Of a stretch of 37,210 nucleotides of DNA, positions 26,211-34,213 are shown one piece after another; the first letter of the stretch is position 1, and the number at the start of each line of letters is the position of its first letter. Origin of the DNA: Pseudomonadota bacterium (lineage in GTDB: Bacteria > Pseudomonadota > Alphaproteobacteria > CACIAM-22H2); NCBI GenBank assembly GCA_016201015.1, contig JACQDQ010000242.1:1-37210 (forward strand). The letters run 5' to 3'. The position numbers and the translations under genes were made by a program. The notes under the pieces were generated by a model, which saw only the letters and a list, made by a program, of their open reading frames with translations, made no database searches and was not told the origin of the DNA.

Positions 26211-26528
26211 ATGGCCACAAGGTCGAAGGTGAAACGGAAGGCGAAGTCAAAGACCAAGGCGAAGCGGAAGGCAGTGGCACGGCCCAGGGCGGCGGCGAAA
26301 GCCAGAGTGGTTGCCGTCCCCAAGGGCTATCACACGGTCACGCCCTATCTCTCGCTGAACAACGCCGCGAGTGCTATCGAGTTCTACAAGAACGCCTTCG
26401 GCGCCAAGGAAAAGTTCCGCATGCCCGGGCCCGACAACAAGGTCATGCATGCCGAGCTGCAGGTCGGCGAGGAAATGGCGGAAGCTGCGGCGAAGGCGTT
26501 CCCGCCGCCGAGTCCGCCGTCGAGCTGA
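26211..26528 (+). pseudogene. VOC/PhnB-like glyoxalase-fold protein with internal deletion
   Basis: 105 residues. A Lys/Arg/Ala-rich N-terminal extension (about residues 1-36) is followed by the normal start of a PhnB-like VOC protein, 'VPKGYHTVTPYLSLNNAASAIEFYKNAFGAKEKFRMPGPDNKVMHAELQVGE'. The domain should continue for another ~80-90 residues (IMLADE.., second half with metal His/Glu, FGHVW..). Instead it jumps to 'EMAEAAAKAFPPPSPPSS', which resembles the usual C-terminal tail of this family. The simplest reading is an in-frame deletion that removed the second half of the domain. It cannot form the normal metal site, so it is probably non-functional, although the reading frame remains open. 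Ribosome site GGGAGGCGG upstream is intact. Confidence 0.75.
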
Positions 26529-26573
26529 ACGCTCCGCCGCGGCTCCGGTCCATCGGCGCGCGGCGCGGCCGAT

Positions 26574-27830
26574 CTAACGAAATGTGTCAAACAGATCGTT
26601 GGTCGGCCAGACCGTCACATCGCGCGCCGCGGCGTTTATCGTGCGATCGATGTCGCCGAGAGCGGCGCCGGCGTCGCGCGCCCGCGAATTGAAGAACGCG
26701 ACCCAGGTCGTGCCATTCGCCAACCGCGCGAAATAGGTTTGCGAGCCCGGCAGGCCGCCGCCATGCCACAGATTGAACCCGGCGCCGACCGGTCGAACGA
26801 GATAGCCGAGGCCGTACCATGAGGCCCGGCCTTCGTCGCCGGCGGTCGCCGGCCGTTCGACCAGCAGCCCAAAGCTTCGCTCGGCGAGCAGGCGAGAGCC
26901 GCGGCGGCCGTCGAGCGCAAGCATGACGCGCGCATAGTCGATCGTGGACGCGACCCAGCCGCCCACGGCCTCGCGTCCTTCGAGCAGGACCAAACCGTAA
27001 GGCCGCAAGACCTTGCCTGTCGTGAAACTCGGCAGCACATCAATGACCGGGGCGCCAGGATAGTCGTAATAGACGGTCTCGCCAGGCGCGCGGTCCCGGA
27101 GCAGCGTGTGGGCCGAGCGAATGCCGCGGGCACCGGACGGCTCCAGGGCCAACTCGCGGGCGAGATCCGGAAAGGGCTTACCGGCCGCGCGCTCGACGAT
27201 TGCGCCGAGAATGCAATAGCCCAGATTCGAATAGGCGTAGCGCTCGCCTGGCGTGAAATCGAGCGCTTCCTCGAGCGCGGGGCCGACGAGGTCGTTGCAG
27301 CGCGGCAAGGCGACGCCGGCGATGGCCGCGAGCTGGGCCGAGCGCGGCAGGATCGTCTGATCGCCACTCTTGATGCGATCCCAACCGCCGGTGTGATGGA
27401 GGAGGTGGCGTATCGTGATGTCGCGAACCCGGAGATCGCGAATGCGATCGACGCGCGGCCCGCGCTCGCCGAGGAGGGGCAGAATTCGATCGTCCAGGCC
27501 GAAGCGGCCCAGCTCAACCAGTTTCAGAACGACGATCGCCGTGATCGGCTTCGACAGGCTGGCGGCGCGGAACAACGTGTCGGGCTCGACCGGCGTGCGC
27601 GCGTCCTTATCGGCAAAGCCGAAGCCGCGCGCGTAGACCAGTCGGCCGTCGCGGGCGACCGCCAGCGCGCCGCCCGGGTATTCCCAGCGATCGAGGATCT
27701 GCGCCATGGCGCGATCGAATGGCGCCAGATCCGGCACGACGCGGCCGGTTGCAACGACCTCTGCGCCGGCGCACGAGAGCGTGGCGGCATAGGCGAGGAG
27801 AAGAAGCGCAAGAACTGCGGGGCGGCGCAC
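26574..27830 (-). CDS. Serine hydrolase, beta-lactamase / class C family
   Basis: 418 residues with a signal peptide (MRRPAVLALLLLAYAATLSCAGA; the Cys at about 20 could also be lipidated). The penicillin-binding fold motifs are present: SxxK as 'AASLSKPIT', YxN as 'YAYSNLGYCILG', and 'WHGGGLPGSQTYF' as the HxG-type third motif. 'HLLHHTGGWDR' is typical of class C-like esterases and peptidases of this family. Likely periplasmic, acting on an ester, amide or D-peptide bond; resistance function should not be assumed. GTG start at 27830 with AGGA upstream. It lies 95 bases downstream of pdxJ on the same strand. Confidence 0.88.
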   Translation of the reverse strand: MRRPAVLALLLLAYAATLSCAGAEVVATGRVVPDLAPFDRAMAQILDRWEYPGGALAVARDGRLVYARGFGFADKDARTPVEPDTLFRAASLSKPITAIVVLKLVELGRFGLDDRILPLLGERGPRVDRIRDLRVRDITIRHLLHHTGGWDRIKSGDQTILPRSAQLAAIAGVALPRCNDLVGPALEEALDFTPGERYAYSNLGYCILGAIVERAAGKPFPDLARELALEPSGARGIRSAHTLLRDRAPGETVYYDYPGAPVIDVLPSFTTGKVLRPYGLVLLEGREAVGGWVASTIDYARVMLALDGRRGSRLLAERSFGLLVERPATAGDEGRASWYGLGYLVRPVGAGFNLWHGGGLPGSQTYFARLANGTTWVAFFNSRARDAGAALGDIDRTINAAARDVTVWPTNDLFDTFR

Positions 27831-27925
27831 GCGTCTATCCTAGCAAACGACGGCGTTGCGAGCGAACCTGGCGCCGCCAGCCGACGCAGCCAGCGGCGCT
27901 GATCCGTCATCTGCCCAATCGCCGC

Positions 27926-28657
27926 CTAGCGCCGATTTTGATCCATCATTGACCGCATGCGGGCGATGGTCGGCCCCAGCCCGTCGAAGACCGCGTGGCC
28001 GATGAGGAAGTGGCCGATATTTAGCTCGACGATCGTCGCAATCGCGGCGATGGGACCGACATTGTCGAAGTTGAGGCCGTGGCCGGCGTGGCATTCGAGG
28101 CCGAGCCGTTCGGCGTGGGCGGCGGCCGCGGCGATGCGCCGTAGCTCGCCCTGCTGCGCCGCGCCCTTTGCCTCGCAGTAGGTCCCGGTGTGCAGCTCAA
28201 TCGCCGGCGCTTGCACGCGCGCCGCGGCATCGAGCTGTGCCGGTTCGGGATCGATGAACAGCGAAACCCGAATGCCACCGGCCGTCAGCCGGCGGATGAA
28301 CGGTGCAAACTCAGCCTCGTGCTTCGCCACGTCGAGGCCGCCTTCTGTGGTCAGTTCGGTGCGGCGCTCCGGCACCAGGCAGCATGCATGCGGTCGAACG
28401 TCGAGAGCGATGGCAAGCATCTCGGCGGTCGCCGCCATTTCGAAGTTGAGCGGCTTGGCAATCTGCTGCCGCAAACTGCGGATATCGGCATCGCGAATAT
28501 GCCGGCGATCCTCGCGCAGATGCGCCACGATCCCGTCGGCGCCGGCGGCCACGGCGGCGCGTGCGGCCGCCACCGGGTCGGGATGCGCGCCGCCGCGCGC
28601 ATTGCGCAGCGTGGCCACGTGATCGACATTGATGCCTAAGCGAAGGTAGCGGGTCAT
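27926..28657 (-). CDS. pdxJ: Pyridoxine 5'-phosphate synthase PdxJ
   Basis: 243 residues from the ATG at 28657. Family signatures: '[26 protein letters not shown]', '[14 protein letters not shown]', '[19 protein letters not shown]', '[12 protein letters not shown]', '[11 protein letters not shown]', '[14 protein letters not shown]' and '[17 protein letters not shown]'. PdxJ condenses 1-deoxyxylulose 5-phosphate with the PdxA product to give pyridoxine 5'-phosphate, the last step of the DXP-dependent vitamin B6 pathway. It starts 8 bases after pdxA, with GAGGCAAAGG as ribosome site, so the two successive enzymes are co-expressed. Confidence 0.96.
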   Translation of the reverse strand: MTRYLRLGINVDHVATLRNARGGAHPDPVAAARAAVAAGADGIVAHLREDRRHIRDADIRSLRQQIAKPLNFEMAATAEMLAIALDVRPHACCLVPERRTELTTEGGLDVAKHEAEFAPFIRRLTAGGIRVSLFIDPEPAQLDAAARVQAPAIELHTGTYCEAKGAAQQGELRRIAAAAAHAERLGLECHAGHGLNFDNVGPIAAIATIVELNIGHFLIGHAVFDGLGPTIARMRSMMDQNRR

Positions 28658-28665
28658 CCTTTGCC

Positions 28666-29685
28666 TCACGCGGCTGCGGCGCGCCGACGCGACATCGCCA
28701 TTGTCGCCGCCATCTGGATCGCGGCGATCAGGCTGTCGGCGCGGGCATGTCCGGTTCCCGCGATGTCGAGCGCAGTGCCGTGGTCGGGCGACGTGCGGAC
28801 GAACGGCAAGCCCAAGGTGATATTGACGCCGCCGTGGAAATCGATCGTCTTCAGCGGGATCAGGGCCTGATCGTGGTACATGCAGATCGCCGCGTCGTAT
28901 GTGGCGCGTGCTTCGGCGTGGAACATGGTGTCCGGCGGCAGCGGTCCGCGCGCGTCGATGCCGGCTTCGCGCAGCGCCGTGACCGCCGGCAGCACAATCG
29001 CGCGATCTTCCTCGCCCAAAGCGCCGTCCTCGCCGGCATGCGGATTGAGGCCGGCGACCGCAAGGCGCGGCCGGGCGATGCCAAAATCGTGCCGCAGGGC
29101 GTCGTTGACGATCCGCGCCACATATAGGATTCGCTCGGTAGTGAGCGTCTCGATGGCGCGGCGCAGCGGCAGATGCACGCTGACCGGCACGACGCGCAGC
29201 GTGTCGCAGGCCAGCATCATCACCGCGCCTTGCGGCTTCTCCGCGAGATGGGCGAGGTATTCGGTGTGCCCGGGAAAGCCGAATCCGGCGCGGTAGAGCG
29301 TCGCCTTGTGAATCGGATTGGTGACAAGAGCCGCGGCGTCGCCGGCGCGGACGAGATGGACGGCTCGCGCGATGCTTGCCGTTACCGCGTTCGCGTGCCG
29401 TGGATCCAGGCGGCCGGGAGCGGACGGCGAGGCGAGCGCGGCGTGCAGCACCGGCAGCGCCGACGGAAACGGCGCCGTCGCCTCCGCCACAGACTCGATG
29501 CGGCGGATCGGGACCGCGAGGCCGATCATGCGCGCCAGCGCTTCGAGCCGCGCAGCATCATCGACGGCAAAGAAGGCCGGGCCGTCTTGCCGCAGTGCTC
29601 GCCAGGCATTGAGAAGGATTTCGCCGCCGATGCCAGCTGGCTCGCCCATCGTCACGGCGATCGGTAGGTCGCCTCGTCGAAGCAA
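28666..29685 (-). CDS. pdxA: 4-hydroxythreonine-4-phosphate dehydrogenase PdxA
   Basis: 339 residues. '[18 protein letters not shown]' at the N-terminus, '[13 protein letters not shown]', '[13 protein letters not shown]', '[24 protein letters not shown]', '[16 protein letters not shown]' and '[14 protein letters not shown]' carry the metal-binding His residues of the family. PdxA oxidises 4-phosphohydroxy-L-threonine in B6 synthesis. No ATG or GTG exists in frame between the upstream stop and the conserved MGEPAGIG motif except an interior GTG, so the start is most likely TTG at 29685, giving '[18 protein letters not shown]'. A rare start codon would lower expression. Pairs with pdxJ in one operon. 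Confidence 0.94.
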   Translation of the reverse strand: MLRRGDLPIAVTMGEPAGIGGEILLNAWRALRQDGPAFFAVDDAARLEALARMIGLAVPIRRIESVAEATAPFPSALPVLHAALASPSAPGRLDPRHANAVTASIARAVHLVRAGDAAALVTNPIHKATLYRAGFGFPGHTEYLAHLAEKPQGAVMMLACDTLRVVPVSVHLPLRRAIETLTTERILYVARIVNDALRHDFGIARPRLAVAGLNPHAGEDGALGEEDRAIVLPAVTALREAGIDARGPLPPDTMFHAEARATYDAAICMYHDQALIPLKTIDFHGGVNITLGLPFVRTSPDHGTALDIAGTGHARADSLIAAIQMAATMAMSRRRAAAA

Positions 29686-29817
29686 GGTCGCTGTTCCGCC
29701 GCTAGCTGGTGGTCTATCGTGCGGCGTGTTCTAGCAACGTCACGAGAGCCAAGCGAGCGGCAAATTGTCCCGCTACATTCGCCGCCGGCGATGCCCTGGG
29801 ATCACGCGGAGCCCGAC

Positions 29818-30366
29818 TTAACAGCTCGCGCCGATGCAGTTGCCGCCGCGGTCGGGGTAGTCGATCGGGAACAGTGCGACGAGCATGTCGCTCATAAGCT
29901 GCTTGAAGCGCGGGTCGTCGGGCTGGCTTGCGCCGGGGCCGATCGCCGAGACCTCGGTCAGCATTGAGTTCCCCAGGCAGAAGGCGGCGGTCGCCGCCAT
30001 CCTCCCGCCGGGCGCGGTGCCAAAGGCGGCCTCGCTGTTGCGGCACAGATCGCGTACGCCCGTCGACTGCGTGCCGAAGACGACGACCACGTGGTAGCTG
30101 TAGGTGTCGTTCGGCCGCGGCGTCTGCGTGTAGTGCAGCCGCGGCCCGAGGTTTTGCCCCTGCATGGCGGCGAGGACGCCGGAATTGTCGCGGTCGGACG
30201 GGAAGGGGTTATTGCGAATGACGGCAAGGGTATCGCCCGCGCCGGCTGCAAACGCGACGGCAGTCGGGTAGTAGGGAGTGTTGCGATACAAACCGTAGAC
30301 GGTCGGGCTATCGGCACATCCGGCAAGCGCGAGGATAGTGCCGACGGCGATCAGTTTGCGGGTCAT
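29818..30366 (-). CDS. Putative lipoprotein of unknown function, paralogue A
   Basis: 182 residues. The N-terminus MTRKLIAVGTILALAGCADSP is a lipoprotein signal with lipobox LAGC, so the mature protein is probably anchored to a membrane by Cys17. The rest has no family I recognise; features include 'GDTLAVIRNNPFPSDRDNSGVLAAMQGQN', 'LHYTQTPRPNDTYSYHVVVVFGTQS', 'AATAAFCLGNSMLTEVSA' and a cysteine-containing tail 'GGNCIGASC'. It is clearly homologous along its length to the next upstream gene and forms a tandem pair with it. Start at 30366 with GAGGAAC. Confidence 0.82.
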   Translation of the reverse strand: MTRKLIAVGTILALAGCADSPTVYGLYRNTPYYPTAVAFAAGAGDTLAVIRNNPFPSDRDNSGVLAAMQGQNLGPRLHYTQTPRPNDTYSYHVVVVFGTQSTGVRDLCRNSEAAFGTAPGGRMAATAAFCLGNSMLTEVSAIGPGASQPDDPRFKQLMSDMLVALFPIDYPDRGGNCIGASC

Positions 30367-30539
30367 CGGGGTTCCTCAATCCAAGACGCAGTTGGGCCGC
30401 GCGCGAGACATCGCGTCGCACATATGGGGCGGAACAATGGCAGCGCCATATATGACCGCGGAAATCACCAAAAATTGACCGGCCGGCGGACCGTAGCCAC
30501 GACCGGCGCTCGCGGCCCCGCTCCAACCACTTGGGTGGG

Positions 30540-31079
30540 CTAACAATTTCCAGTGCAATCGTCATAGATCAAATTGCTCGGGAAGAGCGCGACCAGGAGC
30601 TGATTCATCAGTCGTTTGAACCGCGGATCTTCGGGGCGGTCGCTCGCGGCGCCGGTCGCGGATGCCTCGGTCAGCATGTTGCGGCCGAAGCAGAATGCCG
30701 CCGTCGCGGCAAGGCGTCCGGCCGGAGATGGACCAAAGGGCGCATCATGGTCGCGACACATATTGCGGCGGCCGATGGGCGGCGTACCGAAGGCGACAAC
30801 CACCTGATAGCCTGACATGCCGCTGGGCTGTTGCATTTGCGTGTAGTGCAGCGGCGGCCCGGCATTCTGGCCCTGCATCGCGGCGAGGACGCCGGAATTG
30901 TCGCGGTCGGCGGCGAAGGGGTTGTGGCGGATGACCGCAAGGGTATCGCCGCGCCCGGCGGCATCGGCGACATAGGTCGGATCGTAGGTCGATGTGGAAT
31001 AGAAGTTGTAGACGGCCGGCTCATCGGCGCAGGCGGCGAGCGCCATGACGGCGGTGGTAAAAATCAGGTTGCGATTCAT
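30540..31079 (-). CDS. Putative lipoprotein of unknown function, paralogue B
   Basis: 179 residues, paralogous to the gene at 29818: shared blocks are 'GDTLAVIR.NPF..DRDNSGVLAAMQGQN.GP.LHYTQ', 'VVV.FGT', 'ATAAFC.G..MLTE.SA', 'DDPRFK.LM...LVALFP' and a terminal 'C.G..C'. The lipobox is LAAC at residues 14-17. The start at 31079 is chosen because MNRNLIFTTAVMALAAC then aligns residue for residue with MTRKLIAVGTILALAGC of paralogue A; the ATG at 31088 is an alternative. The conserved cysteines and the block pattern suggest a folded periplasmic domain, function unknown. Confidence 0.82.
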   Translation of the reverse strand: MNRNLIFTTAVMALAACADEPAVYNFYSTSTYDPTYVADAAGRGDTLAVIRHNPFAADRDNSGVLAAMQGQNAGPPLHYTQMQQPSGMSGYQVVVAFGTPPIGRRNMCRDHDAPFGPSPAGRLAATAAFCFGRNMLTEASATGAASDRPEDPRFKRLMNQLLVALFPSNLIYDDCTGNC

Positions 31080-31204
31080 CGCTGGCATCCGTGTCCGCCG
31101 ACGCGTACGGCAGTCGCGCCGACTATACTAACACGCAAGGCACCGGACTTATTTCATGCGTTGGCACTCCAGTGCCGCCGATCACACCAAGTTGACTCGG
31201 ATCC

Positions 31205-31254
31205 TCCCCTCACCTGGCGCCTGCGGCGCCACTTTCTCTCAGCGGGAGAGGGGA
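31205..31254. repeat. REP-like intergenic palindrome
   Basis: Nested inverted repeats: outer TCCCCTC/GAGGGGA (7 bp) and inner GGCGCC-TGC-GGCGCC. The wording 'CCCTCACCTGGCGCC...TCTCAGCGGGAGAGGGGA' resembles the small dispersed palindromic elements common between genes in Hyphomicrobiales. Only one copy is in the window. It sits beside the displaced parE fragment in the 485-base gap 31080-31564. Confidence 0.6.
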
Positions 31255-31284
31255 CGATCCGGTCGGCATTCGCTCAAACAGGCA

Positions 31285-31480
31285 TCATACGTCGAGGCCG
31301 CGGGCGAACTCGGAGTTTACCTGGACAAAGGCATGCCGCGGCTCCGACTTGCGGCCCATCAGGCTCTCGACCAGCTTGGCCGTCCGGTTCTACTCCCCGG
31401 TGCCACCATCGCCGCCAGCGATCTCGAGCCGCAGCACGATACGCCGGCCGGGGTCCGAGGTGGTTTCTTTGAGTTGCGAG
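31285..31480 (-). pseudogene. Displaced copy A of the parE 3' end (196 bp)
   Basis: Aligns without gaps to 35393-35588, the last ~65 codons and stop of parE, with 26 mismatches counted by eye (about 87%). Read on the minus strand it gives QLKETTSDPGRRIVLRLEIAGGDGGTGE*NRTAKLVESLMGRKSEPRHAFVQVNSEFARGLDV*, close to ParE but with one in-frame stop (AAG to TAG). Homology ends exactly at the parE stop codon, TGA. It has no start or upstream parE sequence and cannot be functional. Same orientation as parE, 3.9 kb away. Confidence 0.9.
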
Positions 31481-31564
31481 GCAGGTACACTAACAACCCC
31501 GCTTGCCCCGACTCGGACCAGTCTGTAATTGTATGGTGCCTACAACCGGTGATGGGTTGTCAGG

Positions 31565-32497
31565 ATGGCAAGGATCTGCATCAACATCGTGCTGATCGGC
31601 TTGGTTGCGCTCGCGGCGGCAGCCGGCGTGGCGGCACAGACGCTGAGCCACGGCATGGTGTTCCGGGATTGCCCGGGATGCCCGGAGATGGTGGTCATCG
31701 GCGCCGGCAGTTTCACCATGGGCGTGCCGCCGGGTGAGGAAGAGCGCGAGCGCCTGCTGGTGGCGGTCCGAGGCCGCTCGGTGCCGCAGCATCCGGTGTC
31801 GGTGCGGCAGTTTGCCATTAGCCGCTTCGAGGCGACGCGTGGCGAGTTTGCGACCTTCATACGTGAAACCGGGCACCAAGCCGGCAGTACGTGCTGGAGT
31901 GTGGGTGAGGATGGCTGGAAGGAACGCACCGGACTGAACTGGCAGGATCCCGGTTTCGAGCAAACAGACCGCCATCCGGTGGCCTGTGTGAATTGGAACG
32001 ATGCCAAGGCTTACGTCGGCTGGCTTGCAAGGAAGACGGGCGGCCCTTATCGGCTGCTGAGCGAGGCGGAATGGGAATTTGCGGCCCGGGCGGCGACCCA
32101 GACATCACGGTATTGGGGCGATGACGCGAGCGCAGCGTGCGGCTATGCCAATGTCTCCGATCAAACGCAAAAGAACGCGGGCTTCACCGGCAGATTTTTC
32201 GAGTGCAGCGATGGTCACGTTTACACTGCGCCGGTCGGGAGTTTTCGCGCCAATGGATTCGCGCTGTACGACATGCTCGGCAATGTATGGGAATGGGTGG
32301 AGGATTGCTGGAACGATACCTATCAGGGCGCACCCAGCGACGGGCAGGCTTGGATAACCGGATACTGCAATCGCCGGGTCGCTCGCGGCGGGTCCTGGTA
32401 CGACCACCCGGGGATCATCCGCGTCGGCATCCGGGACGGCGGCAGCACCCTGAACCGGAACAGCTTTCTCGGCTTCCGCGTGGCCAAAACCTTGTGA
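31565..32497 (+). CDS. Secreted SUMF1/FGE-sulfatase-domain protein lacking FGE catalytic cysteines
   Basis: 310 residues: signal peptide (MARICINIVLIGLVALAAAAGVAAQ) followed by a full FGE-sulfatase fold, 'MVVIGAGSFTMGVPPGEEERERL', 'HPVSVRQFAISRFEATRGEFATFIRETGH', 'HPVACVNWNDAKAYVGWLARKTGGPYRLLSEAEWEFAARA', 'NGFALYDMLGNVWEWVEDCW', 'RVARGGSWYDHPGIIRVGIRDG...SFLGFRVAK'. The two cysteines that make formylglycine in true FGE (in the RC..R region before LGFR) are absent, so it is probably not a sulfatase activator; bacterial homologues include ergothioneine- and pyoverdine-related enzymes and many of unknown role. The gene stands alone on the plus strand, flanked on both sides by displaced parE fragments. 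The ribosome site is poor. Confidence 0.85.
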   Translation: MARICINIVLIGLVALAAAAGVAAQTLSHGMVFRDCPGCPEMVVIGAGSFTMGVPPGEEERERLLVAVRGRSVPQHPVSVRQFAISRFEATRGEFATFIRETGHQAGSTCWSVGEDGWKERTGLNWQDPGFEQTDRHPVACVNWNDAKAYVGWLARKTGGPYRLLSEAEWEFAARAATQTSRYWGDDASAACGYANVSDQTQKNAGFTGRFFECSDGHVYTAPVGSFRANGFALYDMLGNVWEWVEDCWNDTYQGAPSDGQAWITGYCNRRVARGGSWYDHPGIIRVGIRDGGSTLNRNSFLGFRVAKTL

Positions 32498-32567
32498 CCT
32501 CCTGGTTCTTGTCCTCCTTGCATCTTGGGGGTCGAAGGTGCGAATCCCGCTGGCCGCCGGAAACTGA

Positions 32568-32627
32568 GTCGCGGGCGAACTCGGCGTTTTCCTGGAAATA
32601 GGCCAGGCGCAGCTCCGGCTCGCGGCC
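32568..32627 (-). pseudogene. Displaced copy B of the parE 3' end (60 bp)
   Basis: 60 bases matching 35405-35464 with 2 mismatches (about 97%), encoding GREPELRLAYFQENAEFARD on the minus strand, i.e. the ParE C-terminus without its last three residues and stop. Same orientation as parE and copy A. It lies 10 bases beyond the stop of the third gene of the ketosynthase unit and 70 bases from the end of the SUMF1-fold gene. Confidence 0.88.
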
Positions 32628-32637
32628 AATCTGGATT

Positions 32638-33531
32638 TCAGGCTCGGTTTGCCTTCAACCGGCGCAGGAAGCCATGCAGCATCTCGATGGCGAGGCCGTG
32701 CAGCATGAGACGGAATCCGGCCTCAAGAGTTGAATACGGCACCATCGGGTGGCCGTTGCTGATCAGGCCGAGATAGTCCTCGCGGTCGATCAGGCGCGCG
32801 GCGTAGATGCCGACGGTTTCGTCCAGTTGCAGAGAGTTGCTCGCGCGCCAGAAATCGCTGTCGGTCAGCAGCAGCGCGTAGACCGGCGTGTAGGCCTCGA
32901 TCGCGGTATGAAGATCGATGAAGTTCAGCGGCCCGTCGGGCATCGGGGCGAGATCGAACGGCGCATCGCTGATGGCGCTAAAATCAAGCTTGGCACGCGG
33001 ACGAATCTCCTCGCCGCGTCGCTCAAGCTCCTGATTCAGCTGAATCACGAAATTGAAGATGTTGAGATCGTGAATCAGAAAGACATTGTCGAGAATGTCT
33101 TCCAGACAGCGTGGCCGCAAGGCGGGAATATCCGGGCGGAAGCCGGGTGTCGCATTGTCGGCGACGAAAGACAGGATTTCGCTGGCGGCGTTGAAGTGGC
33201 GCAGGATCAGCCGGTTCGCATCGGGCCGTAGGAACGTCTTCATGCCGAAATAAAGAAGCCGATGCAGCAGGCGCGGCGCGTTGGGCCGGCGTGGCGAGAG
33301 CGTGCGCAGGAGTTGGACGAGGATGATCGAGATCCGGGCAAGCGGCCGGACGAACGGCAGGAGAAACTGCCGGCTCCTAGAGGCTTGTGAGCGCAGAAGG
33401 TCGAGCTTGGCGCCGTCGTCCATCGGCATGGCGCGGTCAAGCGCCAGGGCGAGCCAGGGGCTGGGGTCGGCGGGATTATAGGCGCCCAGCGCCGCCTCGA
33501 TCGCTTGGCGTGCAATCGTTCGCTCAGACAT
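32638..33531 (-). CDS. Unrecognised protein, third gene of the ketosynthase/HDO unit
   Basis: 297 residues, no family recognised. The sequence looks mainly helical: 'MSERTIARQAIEAALGAYNPADPSPWLALALDRAMPMDDGAKLDLLRSQASRSRQ', a hydrophobic stretch 'LLPFVRPLARISIILVQLL', then a charged and conserved-looking core with several His/Glu/Asp ('RLLHRLLYFGMKTF', 'LILRHFNAASEILSFVADN', 'LIHDLNIFNFVIQLNQEL', 'FIDLHTAIEAYTPVYALLLTDSDFWRASNSLQLDETVGIYAARL'). The PADPSPWLALALDRAMP start could suggest a small-molecule enzyme or membrane-associated partner. It overlaps the HDO gene by 8 bases, so is co-translated. Start at 33531; the longer track ORF is a shadow through the HDO gene. Confidence 0.78.
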   Translation of the reverse strand: MSERTIARQAIEAALGAYNPADPSPWLALALDRAMPMDDGAKLDLLRSQASRSRQFLLPFVRPLARISIILVQLLRTLSPRRPNAPRLLHRLLYFGMKTFLRPDANRLILRHFNAASEILSFVADNATPGFRPDIPALRPRCLEDILDNVFLIHDLNIFNFVIQLNQELERRGEEIRPRAKLDFSAISDAPFDLAPMPDGPLNFIDLHTAIEAYTPVYALLLTDSDFWRASNSLQLDETVGIYAARLIDREDYLGLISNGHPMVPYSTLEAGFRLMLHGLAIEMLHGFLRRLKANRA

Positions 33532-34213
33532 TGTCGATCTCTTCGAGCTGCAGGCGATAGAGGCGAGCGACGATGCGCGCCGTGCGGACGATTTCCGTTG
33601 CCGGCGTACCGGCCGAGAGCGCGAGGTCGAGCGCTCTCTCCAGAGCGTCAAGGTGCGCGGGATCGTTGGTGCCGTGATGCCGCAGAAACGAGACGGCGTC
33701 ATCGCCGAGGCCAAGCTGTTCGCGAATGACCTGCGCCCAGGATGCGGCAACGCGCGCTCCAAGACCCTCGATGATCGTCATCGCGCCGATAAGGGCGAGC
33801 GGCGCGGGCCGGCTGGCGGCCTGGAACATCCAGGCGGACAGCGCTTCCGAGCCGATATTCTTAGCGGTGCTGCGGATCTCCGCCAGCATTCCGCCGCAGG
33901 CGACGAAATCCTGCTCCAACATCAGGTAGTCTTTGTGCTCCGCCACGGCGTGGCGCAGGAACATCGAGCGGAGCTCTTCGTGCTCGGGGCCGATATTGGA
34001 GGCGGCGCGGGCGATCCAGCGCGCGCCATCCACGACCTGCTGGCGCAGATTGACCAGCAGGCGGCGGTAATCCTCGAGGCGCAGCTTGCCGCGCTCGATC
34101 TTGGCGATGATCGGCACGATGTGCAGTGCCGATTCAAACTCGAACCGGACCTGCAGCAGCTCGCGGGTCGTCTGCTGCACGGCAGGCGCGAGATCGGTGC
34201 TGGGTGCGTTCAT
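33524..34213 (-). CDS. Haem-oxygenase-like fold (HDO/PqqC/TenA-like) putative iron enzyme
   Basis: 229 residues, all helical. Candidate metal ligands are in family positions: 'FLRHAVAEHKDYLMLEQDFVACGG' (H88, E92, H93), 'AMTIIEGLGARVAASWA' (E149), and 'SFLRHHGTNDPAHLDALERAL' (H179/H180, D184, H187); the E..., then D-x2-H pattern is that of iron-containing haem-oxygenase-like oxidases such as UndA- or PqqC-related proteins. Members decarboxylate fatty acids, cleave or oxidise small molecules, or close rings. Located between and overlapping the ketosynthase gene (ATGA) and the third gene, so it probably acts on the ketosynthase product. Exact reaction unknown. GGGAG precedes the ATG. Confidence 0.82.
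   Translation of the reverse strand: MNAPSTDLAPAVQQTTRELLQVRFEFESALHIVPIIAKIERGKLRLEDYRRLLVNLRQQVVDGARWIARAASNIGPEHEELRSMFLRHAVAEHKDYLMLEQDFVACGGMLAEIRSTAKNIGSEALSAWMFQAASRPAPLALIGAMTIIEGLGARVAASWAQVIREQLGLGDDAVSFLRHHGTNDPAHLDALERALDLALSAGTPATEIVRTARIVARLYRLQLEEIDNV

Noticed and set aside
26574-27830. Calling the serine hydrolase a beta-lactamase resistance gene
   Set aside because: Motifs fit the broad class C-like esterase/peptidase family; nothing indicates antibiotic hydrolysis.
31541-31564. Hairpin ACAACC/GGTTGT just before the SUMF1-fold gene as a riboswitch or attenuator
   Set aside because: Six base pairs only, no conserved riboswitch features and no T tract; likely chance.
32527-32560. 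tRNA-like 3' fragment (GGGGGTCGAAGGTGCGAATCCCGC)
   Set aside because: It resembles a T-arm, which would be attractive as an integration site, but the arms flanking the loop do not pair (GAAGG against CCCGC) and no acceptor or anticodon stem is present. Kept only as a coincidence beside parE copy B.
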